64,000 nucleotides of DNA from Agrobacterium vitis (GTDB lineage Bacteria; Pseudomonadota; Alphaproteobacteria; Rhizobiales; Rhizobiaceae): NCBI RefSeq assembly GCF_014926405.1, contig NZ_JACXXJ020000003.1:665001-729000 (forward strand), written 5' to 3'. Shown piece after piece: positions 9,075 through 16,869 of this stretch. A program made the translations under genes and the position numbers. How positions within the stretch are numbered: the stretch's first letter is position 1; each line of letters starts with the position of its first letter. The notes below the pieces were generated by a model, which was not told the DNA's origin, did not search any database, and saw only the letters and a list, made by a program, of their open reading frames with translations.

Positions 9075-9579
9075 GTCTCTCCTCCTCCATAAATACCCAG
9101 ATCTTCAAGACTGGTCGCAATCCGCACACAGAAAATCGATGCGGGGCAGCCTGCCCTACAATCTGTATTGTTTCGAAATGAGGTTCCGCGAATTCAGGCA
9201 ATCCATTTCAGCTCACGCACTCGCCTCCAAGCTGACTGGTTGATCAAACTGGATCCACCTCTCTTGCAAAAGCTGCAGCGCCGAACGCGTTACCTGTCAC
9301 ACCAAAGACGCCGCCCTATTCTCAAATTGATGCCCCCCCAAAAGCCGAGTCCGGCTCCAGGAATTATGAACATGGACATCAGGCTGAATGCGATGCTGCG
9401 ACGTGATCTCCTTCCCCTCCCAACACAATTGCGTCAGGACCTCCTCATTTCTTTGCATATTGAGGAATATCAAATCGCTAGTCAACAAAAATTATTATAT
9501 TTTGATAATATCGAAAGAATTTCTAATTATGCGTGCATTGTTTCGAATATAAGAGGCAAACACTGATGGTATAAAATGC
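9075..9579. other. Gene-free region with AT-rich promoter-like segment
   Basis: About 500 bp between the IclR gene and the MFS gene, both on the minus strand. No gene is recognised. The segment 9470-9560 is strikingly AT-rich and contains an ATTAT-ATTTTG-ATAAT dyad near 9490-9510 that could be a regulator site. The MFS promoter must lie somewhere in this interval. Confidence 0.45.
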
Positions 9580-10320
9580 TCAAACCCACCGGGAATTTAG
9601 CTTGTCAGCAAGGATTGAAGATGCCGGCAACAAAAGCATCGCCAGCCGCCGTTCAGTGGAGTCATCGAAATCGCTGGCACGGACGATCAGGCTGAAGCTG
9701 GCATTGATTGCCCCTTGCGCGCAGGTGACGGGCACAGAAATGCCAACAAGACCCTGGTCCACTTCTCCACGCGTCACCGTAAAGCCGCGCTTACGGATGG
9801 CGGCCAGTTCAGATGCGATATCGTCAAATGCCCGGTCCACTCCCTCCGCGCCTTTAATGATCTTGCTCAGCTTTGCCCGCGGCAATTGTGCCAGAATGGT
9901 TTTTGACGTGGCACCGCGCAACAATGGCATGGGCCTGCCTCGCTCATAGCTGGTGGCGATATCGGTGGCGGGGCTACGATCATCGGCAACGCAAATCACC
10001 TGGTCGCGATACAGCCGTGCGATGACCGCAACACAAGGAAACTGAACGGCAGACACAACGTCACGCAACAAGGGCACGCCCTCGCGGATCAGCGGATCGG
10101 AAAGGCGAAGACGTCGATCAAATTCGATAAAAACCGCGCCGAGGCGATAATGACCTTCCCGGGAAGGATCTAGAAACCCTTGTCCGACCAACTCCCGTAC
10201 CGTGCGGTAGACGGTGCTTCCAGGCACATCCAGCCGCTCTGCGATATCCTGTATGGTCCACTCGGACGTCTTCTCGTCGAATAGCCTCAAAATATCGACA
10301 AAGCGTCCCAGTCCGGCCAT
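9580..10320 (-). CDS. IclR-family transcriptional regulator
   Basis: 246 residues: an N-terminal winged helix (about 1-65, with TIQDIAERLDVPGSTVYRTV as the recognition region), then the IclR effector domain (about 80-246) with the typical SYERGRPMPLLRGATSKTIL and GISVPV segments. The start is an ATG with GAGGAA six bases upstream. It lies upstream of, and in line with, the MFS and SphA-like genes and is the obvious candidate to control them; IclR family members usually sense small organic acids or aromatics. No separate operator was identified with certainty. Confidence 0.9.
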   Translation of the reverse strand: MAGLGRFVDILRLFDEKTSEWTIQDIAERLDVPGSTVYRTVRELVGQGFLDPSREGHYRLGAVFIEFDRRLRLSDPLIREGVPLLRDVVSAVQFPCVAVIARLYRDQVICVADDRSPATDIATSYERGRPMPLLRGATSKTILAQLPRAKLSKIIKGAEGVDRAFDDIASELAAIRKRGFTVTRGEVDQGLVGISVPVTCAQGAINASFSLIVRASDFDDSTERRLAMLLLPASSILADKLNSRWV

Positions 10321-10465
10321 GCTTTTCCTCAGAAAGCTGAAAGAATCCCAATATCAGGCAGTTTCTGACTCGCATTTCGAGCCTGGCAAGTCAATCGCCA
10401 GCCTGAAGCAGATTTGAATTCCTATAGGCCGCAACACGCATGCCAACACCGGCAATCATTCTCTA

Positions 10466-10512
10466 CTGGTAAATTTGGCTTTCCTGGCAAATTTGGGTTC
10501 TCTTGGAAAATG
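10466..10512. repeat. Short imperfect tandem repeat
   Basis: Two and a half copies of an 18-19-bp unit (CTGGTAAATTTGGCTTTC, CTGGCAAATTTGGGTTCTC, then TTGGAAAATG) lie just downstream of the ECF sigma gene. Function unknown; it may be replication slippage. Confidence 0.5.
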
Positions 10513-10521
10513 CGAGATCGG

Positions 10522-11046
10522 TCAGGCTATGCTGAAGCGCTCTGACAATGCTTTTCGGGCTCGATTGACCCGGCTTTTTACAGTTCCCACCTCGCAACCA
10601 CAGGCAAGGGCGGTTTCATCGTAACTTGCGCCGCTCGCCACCATCAGCAGGGAACGCCGCGATGCTTCCGGCAAATGCTGCATAGCCAGACCGAGATCGG
10701 CGTATAGAACCACCCATTCCTGTGGTGGCTCCATCACCATGCGCAGGTTAAACTCGTCATCCATTCCAACATGCTCACGCTTGCGCCTGTTATAGGCCGT
10801 ATAGAAAGCGTTGCGCATGATTGTGAACAACCAGGATTTCAACGCCGTACCGGCTCGAAATTGTGAGGACGAGTTCAAGGCTCTGAGAATGGTGTCCTGA
10901 ACCAGATCTTCGATATCGCCATTGGGGCCGACCAGCCGCTTTGCGAAACGTTGCAATGCGGGTAGATGCGCCTCTATTTCGGCGTGAACAGCCGTTGTAA
11001 ATGCCATCGCGCCGCCATTGCCAGCGCTGCCCTCGAAAGTTGCCAT
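10522..11046 (-). CDS. ECF sigma factor, EcfG/RpoE2-like
   Basis: 174 residues. Region 2 spans about residues 30-95 (DIEDLVQDTILRAL, then SWLFTIMRNAFYTAYNRRKRE) and region 4 about 115-170 (LPEASRRSLLMVASG, CGCEVGTVKSRVNRARKAL). The layout and these segments are close to the alphaproteobacterial general-stress sigma factors (EcfG/RpoE2), although PhyR and NepR, the usual partner genes, are not in the window, so it could be a paralogue. The ATG at 11046 has an excellent AAGGAGA eight bases upstream; an internal ATG at 11007 is less likely. GGAAC-type promoter motifs upstream of several nearby genes fit an EcfG-class regulon. Confidence 0.85.
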   Translation of the reverse strand: MATFEGSAGNGGAMAFTTAVHAEIEAHLPALQRFAKRLVGPNGDIEDLVQDTILRALNSSSQFRAGTALKSWLFTIMRNAFYTAYNRRKREHVGMDDEFNLRMVMEPPQEWVVLYADLGLAMQHLPEASRRSLLMVASGASYDETALACGCEVGTVKSRVNRARKALSERFSIA

Positions 11047-11153
11047 GAAACAGATCTCCTTCTGCGGGCATCAACGAGCACAGGGCCAGGTTGTTTCTGT
11101 ACGATACCGCACGAAAGAACTGTGACAGTTGCTATCAGGATCCTTTTCATGAG

Positions 11154-11183
11154 AACAAAAAAGGCCGCACATTGGCGGCCTTT
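11154..11183 (-). terminator. Rho-independent terminator after the DUF892 gene
   Basis: A 9-bp stem (11160-11168 with 11175-11183, arm AAAGGCCGC) is followed on the minus strand by TTTTTTGTTCTC. It lies 46 bp downstream of the stop codon at 11229. Strong stem and clear U-run. Confidence 0.8.
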
Positions 11184-11228
11184 CAGGGAAAAGAAACCTT
11201 TCGCAATGGAGAAAGGTTCGTCCAAAGA

Positions 11229-11729
11229 TCACGCTGCCTTGCGTGCGCTTTTCTTGTTGGCGCTACCTTCGCCAAGCGCCGTTAGTTTTTCGTCCGTGGC
11301 GATTTCTTCCTTCAGGGTCGCGTCCAACAAAGCAGCGGCCTCCTTCATACCGAGCTGCAGTGCCCAGGCCTTCAACGTGCCATAGCGGGCAATTTCGTAA
11401 TGCTCGACTGCCTGCGCCGACGAAATCAAGCCAGCGTCCAGAGCCGGAGACCCCTTGAAATCTTCCATGATTTCTTCGCCTTCGGCGATGATGCCCTGGA
11501 TTGCCTCGCAGGTCTTGCCCCGGGCATTCTTGCCCAGAAGTTCAAAGACCTGTTCAAGCCGCTCGATCTGGCCTTGGGTTTCTTCGCGATGATGAAGAAA
11601 TGCGTTCCGGCCCTCTTCCGATTGGGCTGCGCGTGCCATTTTCGGCAAGGCCTTCAAGATTTGCTTCTCAGCAAAGTAGATGTCCTTAAGCGTATCCAGG
11701 AACAGGTCGTTCAATGTTTTCTCAGCCAT
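11229..11729 (-). CDS. YciE/YciF-type ferritin-like stress protein (DUF892)
   Basis: 166 residues from the ATG at 11729, chosen because GGAGG lies six bases upstream; an ATG at 11753 would overlap this site. The sequence is a four-helix ferritin-like bundle with carboxylate/histidine motifs: DIYFAEKQI near residue 16, HHREETQGQIERLEQVF near 45, and EHYEIARYGTLKAWA near 107. A Lys/Ala/Ser-rich tail follows. The family is stress-induced in enterobacteria and rhizobia and is often under general-stress sigma control; its biochemical role is unsettled. A GGAAC-N19-TT motif lies about 115 bp upstream. It ends before a strong terminator and is next to the ECF sigma gene. Confidence 0.88.
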   Translation of the reverse strand: MAEKTLNDLFLDTLKDIYFAEKQILKALPKMARAAQSEEGRNAFLHHREETQGQIERLEQVFELLGKNARGKTCEAIQGIIAEGEEIMEDFKGSPALDAGLISSAQAVEHYEIARYGTLKAWALQLGMKEAAALLDATLKEEIATDEKLTALGEGSANKKSARKAA

Positions 11730-11843
11730 TTTTTCCTCCGGGGAATGGTGCAATTCCTTGGCGTCTTTCCTGTGGCTTTCGTCTGGAACTGCGTGAAAAG
11801 TCGGGACGCTTTTTGAAGGCTCCCATGTAGGCCACCCTTCCCA

Positions 11844-11869
11844 AACCAGGGTTGCAACCTAAAAGTTCC
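11844..11869 (-). promoter_or_regulatory. Candidate EcfG-type promoter for the DUF892 gene
   Basis: On the minus strand GGAAC (11869-11865), 17 bp, then GGTT (11847-11844), i.e. GGAAC-N19-TT. It matches the rhizobial RpoE2/EcfG pattern GGAAC-N18/19-TT. It would give a leader of about 110 nt. Confidence 0.45.
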
Positions 11870-11987
11870 CCGAAATATCCGGCAGGAAACCCGGCGGGTG
11901 AAATGGCACCGCAAATAGCCGTTCAACGCAATGACACCGAAATACCAAACACCATCGTCTTTGCCACGGCTTGTTTGACCGGATTTG

Positions 11988-12012
11988 GGAACCCGAACGC
12001 GCTTTCGCAGTT
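11988..12012 (+). promoter_or_regulatory. Candidate EcfG-type promoter for the MDR dehydrogenase
   Basis: GGAAC at 11988-11992, 16 bp, then AGTT at 12009-12012 (GGAAC-N18-TT), about 120 bp upstream of the ATG at 12131. The -10 differs from the usual CGTT at its first base. Confidence 0.35.
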
Positions 12013-12130
12013 CAATATGAAACCAGGCACGCCACAACATGCGCCCACACCAAGACCGCGCCTCAAAGACGGGCGCGCCAAAGGCCTTGGTGAATGTGGC
12101 AAGCCCAGGCGAATTAAGGAAAGGAACCGG

Positions 12131-13174
12131 ATGGACAGGATTGCCGCACAGTATAGCGAAAAACCGGATACCGATGAGATGAAGGCAGCGGTTTTCACCG
12201 GGCCGGGACAGATCAACATCGTATCCAATACTCTGCCGCAACCCGGACGGAGCCAAGTACGAATCAGGCTGGAGGGCTGTGGTATCCTCGCTTGCGACCC
12301 TCTCTCTCGCGATGGACAAGAGCGAACGCTGACATCTGCCGAACCGGTAGGATTGGATGGCGAAGGATGGGGCGTTATCGACGCCATCGGTCCCAATGTC
12401 AGAAGCCTGTCGGTCGGAGACCGGGTGGCGTCACTTGTGCGGTCCGCTTATGCCAGCCACCATCTGGCCGATGCAGACAGCGTCATTTCCCTTCCCCCAT
12501 TGCTGGATGGCATGCCGTTTCCAGGCAGGTCCCTGAGCCGAGCGATGAACATCTTTCGCCGTGGCGATATCAAAGCCGGACAAAGGGTGGCCATTATCGG
12601 CATAGACTTTGTCGGCGCCCTTCTCGTCCAGCTCGCCTCAAGAGCCAAGGCGCATGTTACAGCCATTTCGCGCCGTTCAGCATCCTTGGCAGTGGCCAAG
12701 CGTATGGGAGCGGCAGAGGCATTTACCATAGACGAGCATGGTGCGGCGGACGATCCCATGCGGATCATCGAAACCGTGCATGAGCTTACGGGCGGATATC
12801 TTTGCGACCGGGTAATCGACGTTACCGGCGAGAGCGGGCTGGTCGACCTGGCGGATAAATTGACCAACTCGGCAGGTCGCCTGATCATGGCCGGTCGCCA
12901 ACAGTCCGACCCGCGCGGAGGAATTATACAGTCATGGAAAAAGCGCGAAGCCGCAGTAATCCAGACAGATAAACACAGTCACGGAATCGGCCCAGACATC
13001 AGCCAGGAAATCTGCGTCGATGGCATGCTTGAAGCGGTGGCGGCAATCATGGACGGACGGCTCGATCCCACATCCCTTTATACCCATCGCTACCGACTGG
13101 AGGAGTTGGGTCAAGCGCTGATCGCCGCCCGCGACCAGCCGGATGGATTTATGAAAGCACTGGTGATCTATTGA
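12131..13174 (+). CDS. MDR (zinc-type fold) alcohol dehydrogenase-like oxidoreductase
   Basis: 347 residues from the ATG at 12131, which has AAGGAAAGGA just upstream; the open frame extends 93 codons further but that part does not look like protein. An N-terminal GroES-like domain (KAAVFTGPGQINIV, GEGWGVIDAIG, VGDRVASL) and a Rossmann domain (RVAIIGIDFVGALLVQLAS) define the family. The usual zinc-ligand pattern GHE is replaced by GEGWG and the catalytic cysteine region reads GCGILACDP, so the catalytic zinc is probably altered or absent. It may be a quinone-reductase-like or zinc-free member. The Crp/Fnr gene follows with a one-base overlap, so the two are co-transcribed. Confidence 0.8.
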   Translation: MDRIAAQYSEKPDTDEMKAAVFTGPGQINIVSNTLPQPGRSQVRIRLEGCGILACDPLSRDGQERTLTSAEPVGLDGEGWGVIDAIGPNVRSLSVGDRVASLVRSAYASHHLADADSVISLPPLLDGMPFPGRSLSRAMNIFRRGDIKAGQRVAIIGIDFVGALLVQLASRAKAHVTAISRRSASLAVAKRMGAAEAFTIDEHGAADDPMRIIETVHELTGGYLCDRVIDVTGESGLVDLADKLTNSAGRLIMAGRQQSDPRGGIIQSWKKREAAVIQTDKHSHGIGPDISQEICVDGMLEAVAAIMDGRLDPTSLYTHRYRLEELGQALIAARDQPDGFMKALVIY

Positions 13175-13998
13175 TGAGTGACAGAATTTTGAAAAATGGC
13201 CGCGCGGCTGAGGATCGCGCCGTTTCAGTGTCGCCGATCCTTGCGCCAAACCATGGTGGCCGAACCGGTATGGAGACAGACATGCCTGTGCGTAATCGTC
13301 TTCTGGGCCTGCTGGCGCCTGATGATCTCGCCGCTATCGCGCCCGCTCTCGAACCTGTCGATTTACCGCAAGGGCTGATCTTGTCGCAGCCTCACGACAT
13401 CGACCACTCCTGTTATTTCCCTCTCTCGGGCGTCGGCTCGACGGTGATCGTTTCTCCGACTGGCAACCAAAGCGAGGTCGGACTGTTTGGCCGCGAAGGC
13501 ATGTCGCCCGCCTCTGCCCTGCTGGACAGTGACCGCAATCCCTGCCGGGTGATCATGCAGGTCGCAGGGACTGGGTTACGCCTGGAAACAGGCCGATTGG
13601 TTGGCTTGATGGATAGCAGGCCAACCATGCGCCGCCTGCTGCTGCGATGGGCCTATGTGGTCAATATGCAAATGGCCTTCACGGCCCAGTCAAACGCCAT
13701 TCACTCTATCGATAAGCGGTTGGCACGCTGGATCCTGATGTGCCACGATCGGCTGGATGGGGATGAATTATCGCTGACTCATGAATTTCTGTCGATCATG
13801 CTGGCCGTACGGCGCTCGAGCGTCACCGCCTCCTTGCACGTGTTGGAAGGCGAAAGATTGATTTATGCGGAACGCAAGGCAATCCGCATTCGCGACAGAG
13901 TAGGTCTCGAAACCTTTGCCGCCGATGCCTATGGTCCCGTAGAGCGAGAATATCAACGGCTGTTAGGGCCGATGGGAGATCCGCCGCTTGAGGTTTGA
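13174..13998 (+). CDS. Crp/Fnr-family transcriptional regulator
   Basis: 274 residues from the ATG at 13174, which overlaps the dehydrogenase stop (TGATG). A later ATG giving METDMPV would remove a loosely conserved 33-residue leader. A cyclic-nucleotide-binding-type beta barrel covers about residues 45-165 (SCYFPLSGVGSTVIV, EVGLFGREGM), and a winged helix about 180-250 (LTHEFLSIMLAVRRSSVTASL). There are no FNR-type N-terminal cysteines. This subgroup (rhizobial, with LSIMLAVRR) is common and usually of unknown ligand. Co-transcription with the dehydrogenase suggests it acts in stress or redox control. Confidence 0.87.
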   Translation: MSDRILKNGRAAEDRAVSVSPILAPNHGGRTGMETDMPVRNRLLGLLAPDDLAAIAPALEPVDLPQGLILSQPHDIDHSCYFPLSGVGSTVIVSPTGNQSEVGLFGREGMSPASALLDSDRNPCRVIMQVAGTGLRLETGRLVGLMDSRPTMRRLLLRWAYVVNMQMAFTAQSNAIHSIDKRLARWILMCHDRLDGDELSLTHEFLSIMLAVRRSSVTASLHVLEGERLIYAERKAIRIRDRVGLETFAADAYGPVEREYQRLLGPMGDPPLEV

Positions 13999-14003
13999 CT
14001 GAG

Positions 14004-14041
14004 AGCATATCGGCGAGAAGACTGCGAAACGCCGATATGCT
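14004..14041. terminator. Hairpin between convergent genes
   Basis: Perfect 12-bp stem, 14004-14015 (AGCATATCGGCG) with 14030-14041, and a 14-nt loop. It sits in the 59-bp gap between the Crp/Fnr gene (plus) and the HWE kinase gene (minus), so it can serve both strands. Confidence 0.65.
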
Positions 14042-14057
14042 TTAACTGGAGGCCAGA

Positions 14058-15116
14058 TTAGCGAGCGACTGGCGCAGGCGAGATCCGCGCAAAGGGCCCG
14101 GCAGCGCTGCAAACCAGACCATCCTCGGCAAATTGGATATCCGGCGCAGCTGCAAACAGTGATGCAAGGGCGGAGGTAACATAGCGTGTCCCATAGCCTT
14201 GCCGAGCCGGTGTACGGACAGGCGGCCCGTTGCTCTCCTGCCAATGGAACTGGAAGGTCGGTTTCTCACCACCATCAACCTCCCAACGAAGGGAAACGCG
14301 CCCTTCCGGGACCGACAGGGCGCCATATTTGATCGCATTGGTGATCAATTCATGCAGGCAAAGCGCCAGCGTCGTTCCGGCTTCACGACTGACAAGCAAA
14401 TCACTACCGCCAACGGCAATCCGCTCGGTGCCATAGGGCGAAACGATAAGATCGGCCACAGCCAAAAGCGAAACATCCTCGCCCCCGGCCTCAAAAACTG
14501 CCGTATGGACATTGGACAGCGCCAGCAGTCGCCCATTGAAATCCGTCGCAAGATCGTCAAGGCTTTCGGCACCGCGCCGTGTCATGCGAAAGATCGATGT
14601 CACCGTTGCCAGGATATTCTTGACCCGGTGATTAAGCTCCGCCCGCAATTCCCGCTCCCTCTCGATGGAATCGCGCACCTGCCGCTGGCGCAAGCGCACC
14701 AGCAGGTTGGACTGGATACCGCTGACCAGTTCCAGCGGCGCCACGGGACGTGTGTAGAACAAAAGCCGCGCGCCCGGCCAGGCGGAAAGCAATTGGCTGC
14801 GGATGCGTGTCAGGGGTGCGCCCCGCTCCAGAAGAACAATGATCGGCACTTCAGACCAGTTCGGCTGCCGGGTGAGATGCGCGGCGGTCAGGGCAACAAT
14901 CTGCGGCGTCAGAGCTTCATGTGACACAATCACAATTCCCGGTGAAGCATCCAGCAACTGGGCGAAGCCCTTGGCCTCCGTTACGGCCCGCACCTCGATC
15001 AGATGTTCGCGCAAAAGCGCGCCGACATAATCGGCATCCTTGCGAAAAGGTGCGCAGACCAGCACCCAATCCAGCTCATCTTGGACCAGTTCCTCCTGGG
15101 ACGATAGCGATGTCAT
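14058..15116 (-). CDS. HWE/HisKA_2-family histidine kinase with N-terminal receiver-like domain
   Basis: 352 residues, soluble. Residues 1-140 look like a degenerate receiver domain (WVLVCAPFRKDADYVGALL, GIVIVSHEAL, PIIVLLERG). The kinase part starts with ELRAELNHRVKNILATVTSI near 160, whose His is the phosphoacceptor, and continues to an HWE-type ATP-binding domain (LALCLHELITNAIKYGAL, then GYGTRYVTSAL). Its start overlaps the stop of the upstream KaiC-like gene by 4 bp (ATGA), so the two are translationally coupled. HWE kinases often feed the general-stress PhyR pathway. Signal input may come from the KaiC-like protein. Confidence 0.85.
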   Translation of the reverse strand: MTSLSSQEELVQDELDWVLVCAPFRKDADYVGALLREHLIEVRAVTEAKGFAQLLDASPGIVIVSHEALTPQIVALTAAHLTRQPNWSEVPIIVLLERGAPLTRIRSQLLSAWPGARLLFYTRPVAPLELVSGIQSNLLVRLRQRQVRDSIERERELRAELNHRVKNILATVTSIFRMTRRGAESLDDLATDFNGRLLALSNVHTAVFEAGGEDVSLLAVADLIVSPYGTERIAVGGSDLLVSREAGTTLALCLHELITNAIKYGALSVPEGRVSLRWEVDGGEKPTFQFHWQESNGPPVRTPARQGYGTRYVTSALASLFAAAPDIQFAEDGLVCSAAGPFARISPAPVAR

Positions 15117-16555
15117 TTCGGATCAGGAAGCGGGTTATAGGAAACGACGCTGACGCTACCGCTTTCGATCAACAGCTCTCGGACGTCCAGATCATGGGGA
15201 CCGTGGCGCTTCTTGACCACCGTGATGCTGCGCCGCAGCCGGCCCTCATGCTCCATGATTCTCAAGAGAAGCACGGTATCGCCGAGGAAACTGACATCGA
15301 CGTCAATGCCGACATTCTGCCCCAAAAGCCCGTGCTGCGCGACGATCAGCATGGTCAGGACACCGGATCTCGCAAGGTATTTCAGCAGGGACTGGATGTC
15401 CCGCACCGCCTTTTCCCGATGCGGCAATGAATTCAGATAGCCCGTCAGGCTGTCAATGACCACGACGCGCACCTTGTTCTGAACGACGGCATCCTGGACA
15501 ATCTGGCCGAACTCGCCGGGTGAGACTTCATTCGGGTTAAAATCACGCAGGATCAGTTTGCCATCCTTATGGAACTGCCGCAATTGCATGCCGAGGCCTT
15601 CAGACCGGCGGAAAAATGTTTCCAACCGCTCCTCGAACAGAAAGAGAGCGACGCTTTCGCCGCGCTCGAGGGCTGCCGTTGCATAGAGCGACGACATGGT
15701 GGATTTGCCCGTACCGGCCTGACCGATCACCAGGGTGGTCGTTCCCGCTTCCTGGCCGCCGCCGAACATGTCATCCAACTCGCTCACACCGGATTTGATC
15801 AATTGCGGCTTGGTCGCTTCTGTCGCCGTGCTGGGCATGATGCGCGGAAACACGACAACGCCTGCGCCTTCGCGGATCGCCATGTCATGATAACCATCGG
15901 CAATCGGCACGCCGCGCATTTTAGACACCTCAATCCGGCGCCGGACACCGCCATATTCTTCCAGCGACTTGTCGAAGCGGATGACGCCATGGGCCAGACC
16001 TTCGACCTCCTCGCCACTGCGGTCGAGACCGGGCGACTGAGTATCGAGAAGCAGCGCCACGACCTTTCGTTTTGACAGGAAGGACTTGAAGCCGATCAAT
16101 TCCCGGCGGAAACGGGGGGAGTCGCCGGTGATCAACCGAATTTCCAGCAGCGAATCATAAACCAGACGCTGCGGCTTATGCTCATCGATGGCAGCTTCTA
16201 TCGCCTTGCGGGTCTCATCGAGCCGCAGGTCGGCGGTCATGAAAATGCTCTGCTCGTCGGCCTCGTCGATACTGCCTGTCGTCGACAGTTCCTCGACGTG
16301 GATACCATCCAGCGTCCAGCCATGGGAAACCGCAATAGAGCGCAATTCGGCAGCACTTTGGGACAGCGTCACATAAAGACAGCTCTCGCCCGCTTCAACA
16401 CCGGCCCGCAGGAACTGTATGGCTGCGGTGGTTTTGCCCGATCCGGGAGCACCTTGAAGCATGAACAGGTTCGGTAAGGGCAATCCGCCGCGGAGAATTT
16501 CGTCCAGTCCTGCGATGCCGGTACTGGCAACCGCAGCTTTTTTGCGTGGTGGCAT
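15113..16555 (-). CDS. KaiC-like double-domain RecA-fold ATPase
   Basis: 480 residues from the ATG at 16555 (GGAAGA upstream; an ATG at 16588 would add 11 residues). Two tandem KaiC/RecA domains are clear. The first has Walker A GAPGSGKTT at 35-43 and Walker B-like RLVYDSLLEIR; the second has SGVSELDDMFGGG, Walker A GQAGTGKST at about 270 and Walker B VRVVVIDSLTGYL. Catalytic glutamate pairs follow the first strand in the second domain (LFLFEERLETFF). It resembles KaiC homologues of non-photosynthetic bacteria; no KaiA or KaiB gene is nearby. It is coupled by a 4-bp overlap to an HWE kinase, a natural output partner. Whether it has timing function is unknown. Confidence 0.88.
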   Translation of the reverse strand: MPPRKKAAVASTGIAGLDEILRGGLPLPNLFMLQGAPGSGKTTAAIQFLRAGVEAGESCLYVTLSQSAAELRSIAVSHGWTLDGIHVEELSTTGSIDEADEQSIFMTADLRLDETRKAIEAAIDEHKPQRLVYDSLLEIRLITGDSPRFRRELIGFKSFLSKRKVVALLLDTQSPGLDRSGEEVEGLAHGVIRFDKSLEEYGGVRRRIEVSKMRGVPIADGYHDMAIREGAGVVVFPRIMPSTATEATKPQLIKSGVSELDDMFGGGQEAGTTTLVIGQAGTGKSTMSSLYATAALERGESVALFLFEERLETFFRRSEGLGMQLRQFHKDGKLILRDFNPNEVSPGEFGQIVQDAVVQNKVRVVVIDSLTGYLNSLPHREKAVRDIQSLLKYLARSGVLTMLIVAQHGLLGQNVGIDVDVSFLGDTVLLLRIMEHEGRLRRSITVVKKRHGPHDLDVRELLIESGSVSVVSYNPLPDPK

Positions 16556-16869
16556 ATCTGTCTTCCATGACCATGCAGGCAAATGCATCGTTCAAAAGAG
16601 GGGGAATAATATCGCGATGCCGCATAGTTCCGTTAACCCGGGACGATTGCGGGAATTCTACGGCAGAATTTTTTAGCTTTAAGTCAATGTCCACCCTGAT
16701 CCAAACCCGCCCTCAATGAGCGATGCGGGAACTTTATATTTGTCTTGTGCAAAATTTCAATAAAATCCGCAAACTCGGCCAATGAGAGGAACCATATCCA
16801 GGCGACAGCTTTCCCCGCTTGGCGGATCATTCAGGACAAACCATCTTTCAGGCGACCGCAGGCCGCATT
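16556..16869. other. Intergenic region upstream of the KaiC-like gene
   Basis: About 310 bp that must hold the promoter of the KaiC-like/HWE kinase pair. I see an AT-rich part at 16650-16770 and a small hairpin near 16709-16732 (CCCGC with GCGGG) that could end the kinase gene at 16870. A GGAAC on the minus strand at 16631 lacks TT at the right distance. Confidence 0.4.

Noticed and set aside
16627..16631. GGAAC upstream of the KaiC-like gene considered as an EcfG promoter
   Set aside because: No TT at the N18 or N19 position.
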